From the NCBI GenBank assembly GCA_027063785.1, contig JAMORC010000063.1, positions 1 to 64,000 of the forward strand: DNA of 64,000 bases. The letters run 5' to 3'. Below the pieces are notes generated by a model. The model did no database searches. It saw nothing but the letters and a program-made list of their open reading frames with translations, and was not told the DNA's origin. Below, piece by piece: positions 56,002 through 64,000 of the stretch. Source of the stretch: Desulfurobacteriaceae bacterium. Lineage in GTDB: Bacteria; Aquificota; Aquificia; Desulfurobacteriales; Desulfurobacteriaceae. The translations under genes were made by a program, and so were the position numbers. Positions within the stretch are counted from its first letter, which is position 1; each line of letters starts with the position of its first letter.

Positions 56002-57552
56002 ACGCTCCAGGTCTTTAATGGAAAACTCACTGTGTTTCCTCATTTCTTCCCTTTCGTAGGGGAAGTCCTCCCTGTAGTGGCCTCCTCTACTTTCTTCTCT
56101 TCTCATGGCACTCGTGGCAATAGCAAGACCGAGTATTGCTGCGCTCCTGACTTCCCATGGGGAGTTTGACCTTACTACTTCGGTAAGCCTTTCAATGGCA
56201 CTTGTTAGTCTTTTCGCGCTCCTAACTATTCCGACCTTTTCCCACATTACTTCCTTTACGTAATCGAGGGAAAAAGAGGTGTTGTTGCTCGGAGGTATAC
56301 TTTTTGCCCGTATCCTGACCTCCCCGTGGGAAAGCCTAAGGTAGCGCCAGTCCCTGTACATGCCGTAGGCAGTTCTGTTGGCAAAGACAAGGCACTCCAG
56401 AAGGGAATTACTTGCTAATCTGTTTGCTCCGTGAACTCCTGTACAGGAAGCCTCACCTACTGCAAAGAGGCCGGCCAGGTTAGTCCTTCCGAAAGAGTCA
56501 ACTTTTATTCCTCCTATGTAGTAATGGGCAACCGGAGTTATGGGAACAGGATCCTTCTTCGGATCAATACCCTTTTCCAGCAGCTTCTTGGTTATAGTGG
56601 GGAACCGCCGGTACACATCTATTCCCTTCTTTTCTATCGGTCTAAAGTCGAGGTAAACTTCACCGCCTGTTATTTTCTTTTGAGTTTCTATGGCCCTTGT
56701 TACAACATCCCTGGGGGCAAGTTCCCAAAGGTGATGGTAATCTCCCATAAATCTCCTGCCGTGTTTGTCGATGATTATGGCTCCTTCACCCCTAACGGCC
56801 TCTGAGATGAGGAAACAATCGTCGCCGTCGCAGAATGCTGTCGGGTGGAACTGGACAAATTCAAGGTCTTGCAGAACAGCTCCGTACCTCAGTGCCATGG
56901 AAATTCCATCACCGGTAGATGTCGGCGGGTTTGTGTTCTTCAGGTAGAGACCTGCAGCTCCGCCAGTAGCGATGGCTGTTACAGGTGCGTAAAAAGCCCT
57001 TAATTCACCGTTTACTTCAGCAATTACTCCGTAACAGCGGTTATCCTTGATTAGCAACTCCTTTGCCTTTGCGTTTTCTATTAGTTTGCCGTGGTAGTTT
57101 TTAAGTAAGGCTTTTTCGACTTCCTCACCGGTTCTGTCCTTGTTGTAAACGATTCTTGCAACGGAGTGGGCGGCTTCTTTCGTGAACTTCAGGAGTCCCC
57201 TTTCGTCGGTTTCAAACTCAGCTCCCATTTGGATTAAGTCTATTACTCTTTTTACTCCTTCTTCTGTGAGGATCCTGGCCATTTTTGTCTTTACGAGACC
57301 GGCTCCCGCCCTTAGTGTGTCGTTAAAGTGAAGGTCGGGAGAATCCTCCTTGGGCAGGGCTACGGCTATTCCCCCCTGGGCGAGCTTTGTGGAGGATTCA
57401 TCTGCCCTCTCTTTCGTCAAGAGGCATACTTTAAGTCCGATTTTCTCGAGAGTAATTCCGCACAGAAGGCCGGCAGCGCCGCTTCCTACAACGATGGCGT
57501 CGTAGGACTCTGAGGGTAGGTCGAGGACGTCAAAGTCTGTAAGACTCCACAT
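55993..57552 (-). CDS. nadB: L-aspartate oxidase
   Basis: 519 residues. FAD-binding GSGAAGLLCGITLEK near 22-36, TKLAQGGIAVAL, GGAAGLY, the active-site region QFHPTAF and PVAHYYIGGIKVD near 345, GEASCTGVHGANRLASNSL near 369. C-terminal helical domain. First step of NAD synthesis, forming iminoaspartate. In an anaerobe fumarate would be the electron acceptor. Follows the rlpA-like gene by 9 bases. Confidence 0.95.
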   Translation of the reverse strand: MWSLTDFDVLDLPSESYDAIVVGSGAAGLLCGITLEKIGLKVCLLTKERADESSTKLAQGGIAVALPKEDSPDLHFNDTLRAGAGLVKTKMARILTEEGVKRVIDLIQMGAEFETDERGLLKFTKEAAHSVARIVYNKDRTGEEVEKALLKNYHGKLIENAKAKELLIKDNRCYGVIAEVNGELRAFYAPVTAIATGGAAGLYLKNTNPPTSTGDGISMALRYGAVLQDLEFVQFHPTAFCDGDDCFLISEAVRGEGAIIIDKHGRRFMGDYHHLWELAPRDVVTRAIETQKKITGGEVYLDFRPIEKKGIDVYRRFPTITKKLLEKGIDPKKDPVPITPVAHYYIGGIKVDSFGRTNLAGLFAVGEASCTGVHGANRLASNSLLECLVFANRTAYGMYRDWRYLRLSHGEVRIRAKSIPPSNNTSFSLDYVKEVMWEKVGIVRSAKRLTSAIERLTEVVRSNSPWEVRSAAILGLAIATSAMRREESRGGHYREDFPYEREEMRKHSEFSIKDLERLI

Positions 57553-57561
57553 AATACCACC

Positions 57562-58269
57562 TCAAAGTCTAACTATGAAGGAACCTCTTAACCCTAACTT
57601 CCTGAGCCTATCTTTAAACTTCTCGGCCCTTTGGAGGCTTTTAACTGGTCCCGCCAGTACTCTATAGTATCCCCTGAGGTAGAAGACAGAGGCTTTAATT
57701 TTGAATTTCTTTTCAACCTGCGATCTAAACTTGTATGCGTAGAACTTGTTCTTAAACGCTCCGAGCTGGACGTAAAACTTTCCTGTAGTGTAGCTAACCT
57801 TGCTATAGTGGTGATTAACCCTTCTGCCCAGAGCAATTATTTTAACTTTTGCCGTTCCTTTTTTGAGCATTCCGAGCTTTTTAGCTGCGGCGTAGGATAG
57901 GTCTATGATCCTTCCTTTAACAAAGGGACCCCTGTCGTTGATCTTTACGATGACGCTCTTGCCATTTTCCAGGTTTATCACTTTCACGTAAGTACCCAGC
58001 GGAAGTGTTTTATGGGCTGCCGTCAGTTTGTACATGTTGTAGATTTCCCCGCTTGCAGTCCGGCTTCCGTGGAAGCCGGGACCGTACCAGGAGGCTATTC
58101 CGACCTGAACGAACCCCTTGTGGTCTTTCTTGACACAGTAAGTTTTCCCTTTTACCCTATAGGTATAGCTGCACTCTTCCTTGGGCTTGGTCGGGTAAAC
58201 GACCACCTTCCTGTTTTGAGTACAGGAAAAAGACAGACAGAGAAGAAGTAGGGCTGTTAGCCTTCTCAT
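57562..58269 (-). CDS. rlpA: RlpA-like lipoprotein with SPOR domain
   Basis: 235 residues. Lipoprotein signal with lipobox LSFSC near 12-16. Double-psi beta-barrel domain with [19 protein letters not shown] near 58-76 and [17 protein letters not shown] near 107-123. C-terminal SPOR domain ([18 protein letters not shown] near 164). RlpA is a lytic transglycosylase acting on denuded glycan strands at septa. Two Cys upstream of the barrel may form a disulfide. Confidence 0.92.
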   Translation of the reverse strand: MRRLTALLLLCLSFSCTQNRKVVVYPTKPKEECSYTYRVKGKTYCVKKDHKGFVQVGIASWYGPGFHGSRTASGEIYNMYKLTAAHKTLPLGTYVKVINLENGKSVIVKINDRGPFVKGRIIDLSYAAAKKLGMLKKGTAKVKIIALGRRVNHHYSKVSYTTGKFYVQLGAFKNKFYAYKFRSQVEKKFKIKASVFYLRGYYRVLAGPVKSLQRAEKFKDRLRKLGLRGSFIVRL

Positions 58270-58344
58270 AAATAGGAATTTTAGCCGATTCCGGTAACTT
58301 GTTAAAATTCGCCTGAGAAAAGTACTCGGTTTGAGGAGGTGTAA

Positions 58345-59724
58345 ATGAAAAGCCTTAGCTTTGAGGAGTTAAATAGGGCGATAGAGGGAGTCCTTGAGGT
58401 TGAAGAGAAGGGAGTGAAGGTCTTAGATGAGAGGAAGTTAAGGGAAGAACTGATTGACGACCTTATTTACACGGCAGTGTTTGGGGAGGAAAAAGCAAAA
58501 GGGCTTAGCAGGTGGCTTATCAGGGCTGCGGCTTTGGAACTGGACATCGTTCCTTCCTCGATTCACGATCTCTACACGATCGGAATGGCCAAAGAGGAAG
58601 TGGATAGGTGGTTTACGGTTCCGGCGATGAATATAAGGGGTATGACTTACGATGTTATGAGGCAGATTTTTAAAGTGGCTAATGAGAACGACGCGGGAGC
58701 CTTCATACTGGAGATTGCTAAGTCAGAAATAGGATATACCGATCAAAGGCCTTCCGAGTATACTGCTTGTGTCCTTGCTGCTGCTATAAGGGAGGGTTAC
58801 AGAGGGCCTGTATTCATTCAGGGGGATCACTTCCAGTTTAACGCCAAGAAGTACTCTCAGGATCCTGAAAAAGAACTTGAGAGCATAAAAGCCCTTACAG
58901 AAGAGGCAATTGAGGCCGACTTCTACAACATAGACATAGATCCCTCCACCCTCGTTGACTACTCTAAGCCCACGCTTAAAGAACAGCAGTACCATAACTA
59001 CCTTAACACTGCGAGGATGACGGCTTTCATAAGGGAAATTGAGCCCGAGGGAATTACGGTTTCGGTTGGCGGTGAAATCGGCCACATCGGAGGTAAAAAT
59101 TCGACTCCGGAGGAGTTTGAAGCCTTTATGGAAGGCTACCTTGAAGAGCTTGGTAAGTACGGAGAGAACATTCCTCACATCAGCAAAATATCGGTTCAGA
59201 CCGGTACCGAGCACGGCGGTGTTCCCCTGCCGGACGGAAGAATAGCAGAAGTAAAACTTGATTTTTCTGTACTTAAGAAAATAGGAGAGGTGGCAAGGAA
59301 AAAGTACTCAATGGCCGGAGCTGTTCAGCACGGTGCCTCTACACTCCCGGATGAGCTTTTCCACAAGTTCCCGGAAGTGAAAACGGCGGAAATTCACCTT
59401 GCAACCGGGTTCCAGAACATTATCTACGATTACCTTCCTGAGGACTTTAAGGAAGAAATCTACAACTGGTTAAAGACCGAACTTAAGGGAGAGTGGAAAG
59501 AGGGATGGACGGAGCAGCAGTTTATCTATAAGACGAGGAAGAAAGCTTTCGGAAAGTTCAAGAAAGACTTCTGGGATCTCCCTGAAGACGTTAAAGCTCC
59601 GATGATGGAGGCTTTAAGGAAGAAATTCTCCTTCCTCTTTGAACAACTTGGTGCTTTTGATACGAGAAAGTACATCGAAAAGTATATAAAGCCGGTTAAG
59701 GTCTTTAAGGAAAAGCCGGAGTAG
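58345..59724 (+). CDS. Class II fructose-bisphosphate aldolase-like protein
   Basis: 459 residues, longer than classical class II aldolases (about 300-360). TIM-barrel motifs: [10 protein letters not shown] near 152-161 (zinc His), [14 protein letters not shown] near 192, [11 protein letters not shown] near 241-251, HGGVPLPDG and [10 protein letters not shown] near 329. AGGAGG upstream of the ATG. The metal ligands are present, so it probably cleaves or forms hexose bisphosphate, as needed for gluconeogenesis in an autotroph; a different sugar substrate is possible. Confidence 0.78.
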   Translation: MKSLSFEELNRAIEGVLEVEEKGVKVLDERKLREELIDDLIYTAVFGEEKAKGLSRWLIRAAALELDIVPSSIHDLYTIGMAKEEVDRWFTVPAMNIRGMTYDVMRQIFKVANENDAGAFILEIAKSEIGYTDQRPSEYTACVLAAAIREGYRGPVFIQGDHFQFNAKKYSQDPEKELESIKALTEEAIEADFYNIDIDPSTLVDYSKPTLKEQQYHNYLNTARMTAFIREIEPEGITVSVGGEIGHIGGKNSTPEEFEAFMEGYLEELGKYGENIPHISKISVQTGTEHGGVPLPDGRIAEVKLDFSVLKKIGEVARKKYSMAGAVQHGASTLPDELFHKFPEVKTAEIHLATGFQNIIYDYLPEDFKEEIYNWLKTELKGEWKEGWTEQQFIYKTRKKAFGKFKKDFWDLPEDVKAPMMEALRKKFSFLFEQLGAFDTRKYIEKYIKPVKVFKEKPE

Positions 59725-59740
59725 GGGATGTCCCCCTACT
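59720..59740. terminator. Convergent hairpin between aldolase-like and cupin genes
   Basis: AGTAGGGG / CCCCTACT with a 5-base loop, overlapping the ends of both converging genes. Works as a possible bidirectional terminator; T-runs are weak. Confidence 0.55.
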
Positions 59741-60026
59741 CTTTGCTTCCGCATACATACTTTACTCCTTCTTTCCCCACTTCTGCCCAGTGTCTCGTTC
59801 CTGCCGGAACCTTTAACTTGTCTCCCGGCTTGAGGGTGACCGTTTTCTCTTCTGTTCCGATGGTGATTTCCCCTTCCAGAATCCACCTTACTTCGTCACT
59901 TGGATGCGTATGCCAGCCGTAGCGGGTATTCGGCGGGTCAGTCCAGGTAAAGAGGTTTGTATATCCTTCGTTTTTAAGGGTTTTCTTTACTACTTCTTCA
60001 TCGGTTATGCCGGTGTGTTCGACCAT
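59736..60026 (-). CDS. Small single-domain cupin protein
   Basis: 96 residues. Cupin motif 1 YGWHTHPSDEVRWILEGE near 37-54 (His, His, Glu metal ligands) and motif 2 PGDKLKVPAGTRHW near 67-80. A stand-alone cupin; substrate unknown. Ribosome site GGGAGG upstream. Divergent from rsgA across a 55-base AT-rich gap with a TATAAT. Confidence 0.82.
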   Translation of the reverse strand: MVEHTGITDEEVVKKTLKNEGYTNLFTWTDPPNTRYGWHTHPSDEVRWILEGEITIGTEEKTVTLKPGDKLKVPAGTRHWAEVGKEGVKYVCGSKE

Positions 60027-60081
60027 TTCGCCTCCCGGTCTATATAATAATTATGCTTTTTGGCTTTTTGGAGGGTTGCTT

Positions 60082-60975
60082 ATGGCTGAGGGAATTGTAA
60101 CAGAGAGGGCAGGGCAGAAGATTGCGGTTTTCGTTCCGGAGGAAAACAGAGTTTATAGGGGTATTCCCCTGGGAAAGGTCAGGAAAAAAGAGAAGGTTTA
60201 CGCCGGTGATTTCGTCGAGGGCAGAGTTGTTGACGGAAATACTTTTGCTATAGAAAGGGTTAAGGAAAGGAAAAACCTGCTTGTCAGGCCTCCCATTGCC
60301 AACGTTGATAGGGTCGTGGTTGTATCAACTCTTAAGAATCCTCCGTTTCAAAGCTTCCTTTTGGACAATCTTCTTGTTGTTTATGATTTCCTCGGGGTGG
60401 AGCCTGTGGTTGTCTTTAACAAGGTTGATATTCTGAACGGGGAAGAAAAGGAGGAGCTTGAGAAATACCTGCGGATTTACCGTGAGGCCGGGTATGAGGT
60501 AGTACCGGTGAGTGCAGAGACGGGTGAAGGGTTGGAGGAACTTTCTCGGCTTATCGGTAGCGGAATTGCCATCTTTGCCGGTCCTTCCGGGGTGGGTAAG
60601 AGTTCGATCATATCGAGATTGACGGGGGAGGAGCTGAGGACCGGGGATGTCAGCAGAAAAACCGAGAGAGGGCGTCACACGACGAGGGAAGTCAGGCTTA
60701 TTCCTTTTAAAAGCGGTTTTATCGGAGATTCTCCCGGTTTTTCCCGTGTGGAAGCTCTTAACTTTATGGATAAAGAAGAGGTGCGACTACACTTCCCCGA
60801 ATTTCTCAGGTACCGATGCAAATTCCATGACTGTCTCCACTTGGAAGAAGAGGGTTGTGAGGTAAGGGAGGCAGTTAAGAGGGGAGAGATAGCCTGTGAA
60901 AGGTACAAGAACTACCTGAAAATGATTCACGAGTTCGTTCCTTGGCTTTCAGAGGTTGAAGCTTGTAAAGATTGA
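60082..60975 (+). CDS. rsgA: Small ribosomal subunit biogenesis GTPase RsgA
   Basis: 297 residues from ATG 60082 (GGAGGG 7 bases upstream; an in-frame start at 60007 is rejected as lying in the promoter). OB-fold, then a circularly permuted GTPase: NKVD near 117, GPSGVGKSS near 172-180, DSPGFS near 223. Zinc motif CxxxxxxxC with CKFHDC near 249. Helps 30S maturation. Confidence 0.94.
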   Translation: MAEGIVTERAGQKIAVFVPEENRVYRGIPLGKVRKKEKVYAGDFVEGRVVDGNTFAIERVKERKNLLVRPPIANVDRVVVVSTLKNPPFQSFLLDNLLVVYDFLGVEPVVVFNKVDILNGEEKEELEKYLRIYREAGYEVVPVSAETGEGLEELSRLIGSGIAIFAGPSGVGKSSIISRLTGEELRTGDVSRKTERGRHTTREVRLIPFKSGFIGDSPGFSRVEALNFMDKEEVRLHFPEFLRYRCKFHDCLHLEEEGCEVREAVKRGEIACERYKNYLKMIHEFVPWLSEVEACKD

Positions 60976-61014
60976 GGGATGCTTTTTTGATAGAGGCTAT
61001 GCAAGGAGGCGGAG

Positions 61015-61221
61015 GTGAAGATTTCCTACTATCCTGAGACGAATACGTTTTACATTGAACTGAAGGGAGTTCCGAGTGTTGGGTCGAAAGAGATAGCGGA
61101 GGGGATGGTAGTTGATTACGATAAGAACGGTGAAATCGCTGGTATTGAGATTGAACGAGCTGGCGAGAGGAAAGAAGTGGAGTTACCGTTCATAGGGAAA
61201 CTTCTACCGGTTTCAGCTTAA
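61015..61221 (+). CDS. DUF2283 family small protein
   Basis: 68 residues from GTG 61015 (AAGGAGG 5 bases upstream). ISYYPETNTFYIEL at the start and VVDYDKNGEIAGIEIERA match the DUF2283 pattern. In other genomes such genes often pair with a DUF4258 partner; none is visible here. Function unknown. Confidence 0.8.
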   Translation: MKISYYPETNTFYIELKGVPSVGSKEIAEGMVVDYDKNGEIAGIEIERAGERKEVELPFIGKLLPVSA

Positions 61222-61240
61222 AAAGTAGGGAGAGGTGAAA

Positions 61241-62032
61241 ATGTCCGTTACGACTGCCGATTTTCTTGAGAAGAAGAAAAGAGGGGAGAAAATAACCGTT
61301 TTGACGGCCTACGATTACCTGACGGCGAAGATTGTTGATAGTGCCGGCGTTGATGCAATTTTAGTGGGTGACTCTCTCGGTATGGTTGCCCTCGGGTATA
61401 AGAACACAATACCCGTAACTCTTGAAGAGATGATTCACCACACGAAGGCCGTCGTCAGGGGCAGGAAAAACGCAATGGTGATTTTTGATATGCCCTTCCT
61501 TTCCTACCAGACGGGCATAAGAGATGCAGTGTTAAACGCCGGAAAAGCTCTCAAGGAAACCGGCTGCGATGCCGTTAAGATTGAAGGGGGAGTAGAGCAG
61601 GCGGAGACAATAAAGGCACTTGTGGACGCCGGTATTCCTGTTATGGGGCACATCGGTCTTCAGCCCCAAAGCGTCAACGTTTACGGCGGGTATAAGCTGA
61701 GGGGTAAGGGGAAAGAAAGGGAAAAGGTAATTGCAGATGCCAAGGCGGTAGAGGAGGCCGGAGCTTTTGCCGTTGTCCTTGAGAAAATTCCGGCAGAGCT
61801 TGCAAGGGAAATAACTGAAATGCTTAAAATCCCTACGATTGGTATTGGAGCGGGCAAGTACTGCGACGGTCAGGTGTTGGTTTTCCACGATATGGTTGGC
61901 TTGTTTGAGGATTTCAAGCCGAGGTTTGTTAAGAGGTATGCAGAGCTTGGTAAGTTGGCAAGGGAAGCTGTTGAAGCTTTTATTAGGGAAGTGAGAGAGG
62001 GTAAGTTTCCGGGGGAGGAACACTCCTATTGA
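61241..62032 (+). CDS. panB: 3-methyl-2-oxobutanoate hydroxymethyltransferase PanB
   Basis: 263 residues from ATG 61241. [12 protein letters not shown] near 23-34, [13 protein letters not shown] near 43-55 (metal Asp), MPFLSYQ, KIEGG near 112, GHIGLQPQS near 135 and [15 protein letters not shown] near 198. First committed step of pantothenate synthesis. Overlaps the downstream ATPase gene by 4 bases. Confidence 0.96.
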   Translation: MSVTTADFLEKKKRGEKITVLTAYDYLTAKIVDSAGVDAILVGDSLGMVALGYKNTIPVTLEEMIHHTKAVVRGRKNAMVIFDMPFLSYQTGIRDAVLNAGKALKETGCDAVKIEGGVEQAETIKALVDAGIPVMGHIGLQPQSVNVYGGYKLRGKGKEREKVIADAKAVEEAGAFAVVLEKIPAELAREITEMLKIPTIGIGAGKYCDGQVLVFHDMVGLFEDFKPRFVKRYAELGKLAREAVEAFIREVREGKFPGEEHSY

Positions 62033-62991
62033 AGTTAGTTACCTTAGAAAGGGTTTACAAGCAGTTTCCCGTAAAGAGGAGCTTTCTCGGAAAAGTATTG
62101 GAGCGTATAAGTGCCCTGTCTGACGTTTCCCTTTCTGTCGGGAAGGGGGAGACTGTCGGCGTTATAGGGGAGAGCGGTTGCGGTAAGTCTACTCTTGGGA
62201 AGATAATCCTCGATATTGAGAAGCCGGATAGAGGGAGGGTTCTCTACAAGGGGAAAGAGATTTCCGAATTGAAGGGGAAGGAATACAAAGATTACAGGAT
62301 GAATGTTCAAGCGGTTTTCCAAAACCCCCAAAGTTCCCTTAATCCAAGGTGGCAGGTGTGGAAGCTGGTTACGGAGGGGATTTCGATAAACTTCCGGTAT
62401 TCGAAGGCAGAGCTTAAGGAGAAAGCCGAGGAACTTCTGAGGGTTGTAGGTCTTCCTCCTTCTTTTTCCGAAAAGTACCCCCATCAGCTTTCCGGAGGGC
62501 AGAAGCAGAGGGTTGCTGTGGCAAGGGCTATTGCCCTCAAGCCCGAGCTGATAGTTGCAGATGAACCCACCTCCGCACTGGATGTTTCTGTTCAAGCTCA
62601 GATAGTGAACTTGATGGTTGAGCTTCAGGAGGAGCTTGGCATTTCTTATCTCTTCATATCCCACTCCCTTCCCGTTGTTGAGTCTATAAGTGACAGGGTA
62701 GTAGTGATGTACAGGGGATTTATAGTTGAAGAGGGGACTTCGAGAGAGGTTTTTTCGGAGACTGCCCATCCTTATACCGAGCTTCTTATCTCCTCTACCC
62801 CCCTTTCCGGTAGAAAAGTTTCTCGGTTTCCCTACCTTGGAGAAGGACACGCTGTTTTTTCGAGATGTCCTTTTTATCCCAGGTGTACCAGAAGAGTTCC
62901 CGAGTGTAGAAGCTATGGAATGCAAGTCCTTCGACTTTCAGAAACCCACAAAGTTCGCTGTATTAACCCTATACCGAGCGGGCAACGGTGA
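62029..62991 (+). CDS. Oligopeptide/dipeptide ABC transporter ATPase (OppF/DppF-like)
   Basis: 320 residues from TTG 62029. Walker [13 protein letters not shown] near 47-58, [11 protein letters not shown] near 98, signature [14 protein letters not shown] near 145, Walker [13 protein letters not shown], and the C-terminal Opp/Dpp cysteine cluster ([14 protein letters not shown] near 281-294), which marks peptide/nickel importers. Permease and OppD genes are absent here, and the binding protein lies 30 kb away. Overlaps comF on the other strand by 23 bases. Confidence 0.9.
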   Translation: MKLVTLERVYKQFPVKRSFLGKVLERISALSDVSLSVGKGETVGVIGESGCGKSTLGKIILDIEKPDRGRVLYKGKEISELKGKEYKDYRMNVQAVFQNPQSSLNPRWQVWKLVTEGISINFRYSKAELKEKAEELLRVVGLPPSFSEKYPHQLSGGQKQRVAVARAIALKPELIVADEPTSALDVSVQAQIVNLMVELQEELGISYLFISHSLPVVESISDRVVVMYRGFIVEEGTSREVFSETAHPYTELLISSTPLSGRKVSRFPYLGEGHAVFSRCPFYPRCTRRVPECRSYGMQVLRLSETHKVRCINPIPSGQR

Positions 62992-63670
62992 AAAGGTATA
63001 CTTCCCTCGCTCCCGCTTCTTTTAGGGCTTTGGCACACTCGTCGGCTGTGGCTCCTGTGGTGAGGATGTCGTCAAAGAGCAGAACAGTGTCACCGTTTAG
63101 TCCGGTTAGTGGATAAAAGGCGTCTTTTACGTTTTTTCTTCTTTCTCTTTTTCCCAATAAGGACTGCTTCATTATGCCTTCTTTTTTGCCGAGCACCCTC
63201 CTGAATTGAATGCCCGCTCCTTTCAAGATTTCCTCTACCGGGCTGAATCCCCTTTCTTTAAGCATTTCTTTGCTTTCCGGAACGGGAACTACCAAGTTTG
63301 CTTCTGTACGGTGGATGAAGTTCAGAAGCCTTCCCCTTATTGACTTACCTATTTCTCCGGCAACGGGCAGCAGCTTTTTCTGCTTTAATTCCCTTATTGC
63401 AATTTCTACTAACCCGTCGTAAAGGCCGAAGTAGTCAACGCCTTTGAATTCGAAGTGCTTTCCGGTTTCAACGCACTCCCGGCAGTAAGGGAAGCTTCCG
63501 GGTTTCAATTTGAGCGGGTAACCGCAGGTTTTGCACTTTACTCCCGAGTAGGGAGCAAAGTGTTCTTTCCAGCAGTCGCTACATGCAACAAAGTGATGGC
63601 TGCCCAGGAGGAGCTTTCCGCACACGAGGCAGTAGCCGGGAAAGAGGAGGTCGAGAAGTATGCCGAGCAC
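62969..63670 (-). CDS. comF: ComF family phosphoribosyltransferase-like protein
   Basis: 233 residues from GTG 63670. N-terminal zinc finger (CLVCGK, CSDCW, CKTCG, CREC, residues 14-66) and a C-terminal PRTase fold with the PRPP-binding loop VLLFDDILTTGATADE near 191-206. ComFC supports DNA uptake in competent bacteria. Follows the partial gene upstream by 4 bases. Confidence 0.93.
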   Translation of the reverse strand: MLGILLDLLFPGYCLVCGKLLLGSHHFVACSDCWKEHFAPYSGVKCKTCGYPLKLKPGSFPYCRECVETGKHFEFKGVDYFGLYDGLVEIAIRELKQKKLLPVAGEIGKSIRGRLLNFIHRTEANLVVPVPESKEMLKERGFSPVEEILKGAGIQFRRVLGKKEGIMKQSLLGKRERRKNVKDAFYPLTGLNGDTVLLFDDILTTGATADECAKALKEAGAREVYLFTVARSV

Positions 63671-63674
63671 CCCA

Positions 63675-64000
63675 TTACTCTTTCAGCAGGTTTATGACGT
63701 CCTCTTCAAGTTCTTTTTCGAGGAAGGATAGCAGGAAGCTTTTTACTTCTTCGGGGGGTGTTTTTAGAAGTTCTTTCCCTATTTCTATTTCCTTCCTTCC
63801 GAAGTTTCTGCGCAGGAAAAAGTTCTCGAGGAAGTCTTCGAGCTTCATCCCCTTCGGGCTTACTTCGCAGCCTTCTTCTAAAAGCTTTTCTTTGGAAACT
63901 CTGAGCACGAGGGCGTTTCTCTTTATCCTGTTGAGGAGCTCGGAAAATACCTCAAGTTCGGTCTGTTTGTAGGAATAATCGATTACCACTACCGCCCTGT
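63675..64000 (-). CDS. Unrecognised protein, 5' end beyond window
   Basis: C-terminal 108 residues of a gene whose frame stays open to the right edge of the window. Begins RAVVVIDYSY, then charged and helical, with repeated Glu/Lys/Leu. A VVVIDYSY strand could be a Walker-B-like segment. No family recognised. Immediately upstream of comF, hence in the same operon. Confidence 0.5.
   Translation of the reverse strand, partial: RAVVVIDYSYKQTELEVFSELLNRIKRNALVLRVSKEKLLEEGCEVSPKGMKLEDFLENFFLRRNFGRKEIEIGKELLKTPPEEVKSFLLSFLEKELEEDVINLLKE

Noticed and set aside
62044-62925. 293-codon open frame antisense to the OppF-like gene
   Set aside because: Shadow of a clearly conserved ATPase on the plus strand; no motif or ribosome site.

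Overview
The window looks like chromosomal DNA of a thermophilic, Gram-negative, hydrogen-oxidising bacterium of the Aquificota, most probably the Desulfurobacteriaceae. This is an inference from gene content: two [NiFe] hydrogenase operons with maturation genes, a tri-heme peroxidase, outer-membrane assembly genes (kdsC-lptC-lptA-lptB, TolC, TonB), a flagellar cluster, and an Argonaute whose C-terminus resembles the one from Aquifex. GC content is moderate, but the glycan locus (about 0.4-7.6 kb), the pilin locus (about 15.6-19.9 kb) and the Argonaute gene (33.6-35.7 kb) are visibly richer in A+T.

Layout. 0-11.5 kb: end of ribD, then a surface-glycan operon (three glycosyltransferases, a fused CDP-ribitol-type cytidylyltransferase/reductase and a TagF-like polyol-phosphate transferase) running directly into flagellin, flaG, fliD, fliS, a small FliT-like gene and bioD. 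11.5-15.6 kb: a periplasmic tri-heme cytochrome c peroxidase, a phosphoesterase and the LPS-transport genes, with lptB apparently starting at CTG. 15.7-19.9 kb: four minor-pilin genes, the last encoding an 831-residue protein with about twelve 25-residue repeats, then a decayed transposase fragment. 19.9-26.0 kb (minus strand): PBP1A, gyrA, a coiled-coil membrane protein, serS. 26.3-31.9 kb: gatB, divergent exbB and exbD-tonB, mobB and moeA. 31.8-35.7 kb (minus strand): a long-A Argonaute followed by a peptide-binding protein.

36.1-44.3 kb: an apparent operon of gyrB, a gamma-glutamylcyclotransferase-like gene, hypF, an Frh-like cytosolic [NiFe] hydrogenase (alpha, gamma, beta) and an ArsR regulator. 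44.5-50.7 kb: a membrane-bound uptake hydrogenase (Tat-exported small subunit, large subunit, cytochrome b) with its protease, hypC, hypA, a UbiE/MenG-like methyltransferase and hypB. 50.7-54.4 kb: TolC and HlyD-type efflux parts, rlmB and a membrane protein. 54.6-54.9 kb: four tRNA genes (Lys, Glu, Ala, Met or Ile2). 54.9-64 kb: dapE, nadB, rlpA, a class II aldolase-like gene, a cupin, rsgA, a DUF2283 gene, panB, an OppF-type ATPase, comF and a gene running off the end.

How it fits together. The uptake hydrogenase should feed electrons from H2 through cytochrome b to quinone, and the Frh-like enzyme should supply a soluble reductant; both depend on the Hyp proteins encoded beside them. The Frh-like large subunit ends exactly at its last metal-binding histidine, so it should not need the one maturation protease present. 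The most striking regions are the catalytically intact Argonaute, divergent from gyrB across a 395-base gap holding nested inverted repeats, the CDP-ribitol-type locus in front of flagellin, and the repeat-bearing giant minor pilin. No CRISPR array or rRNA gene was seen.
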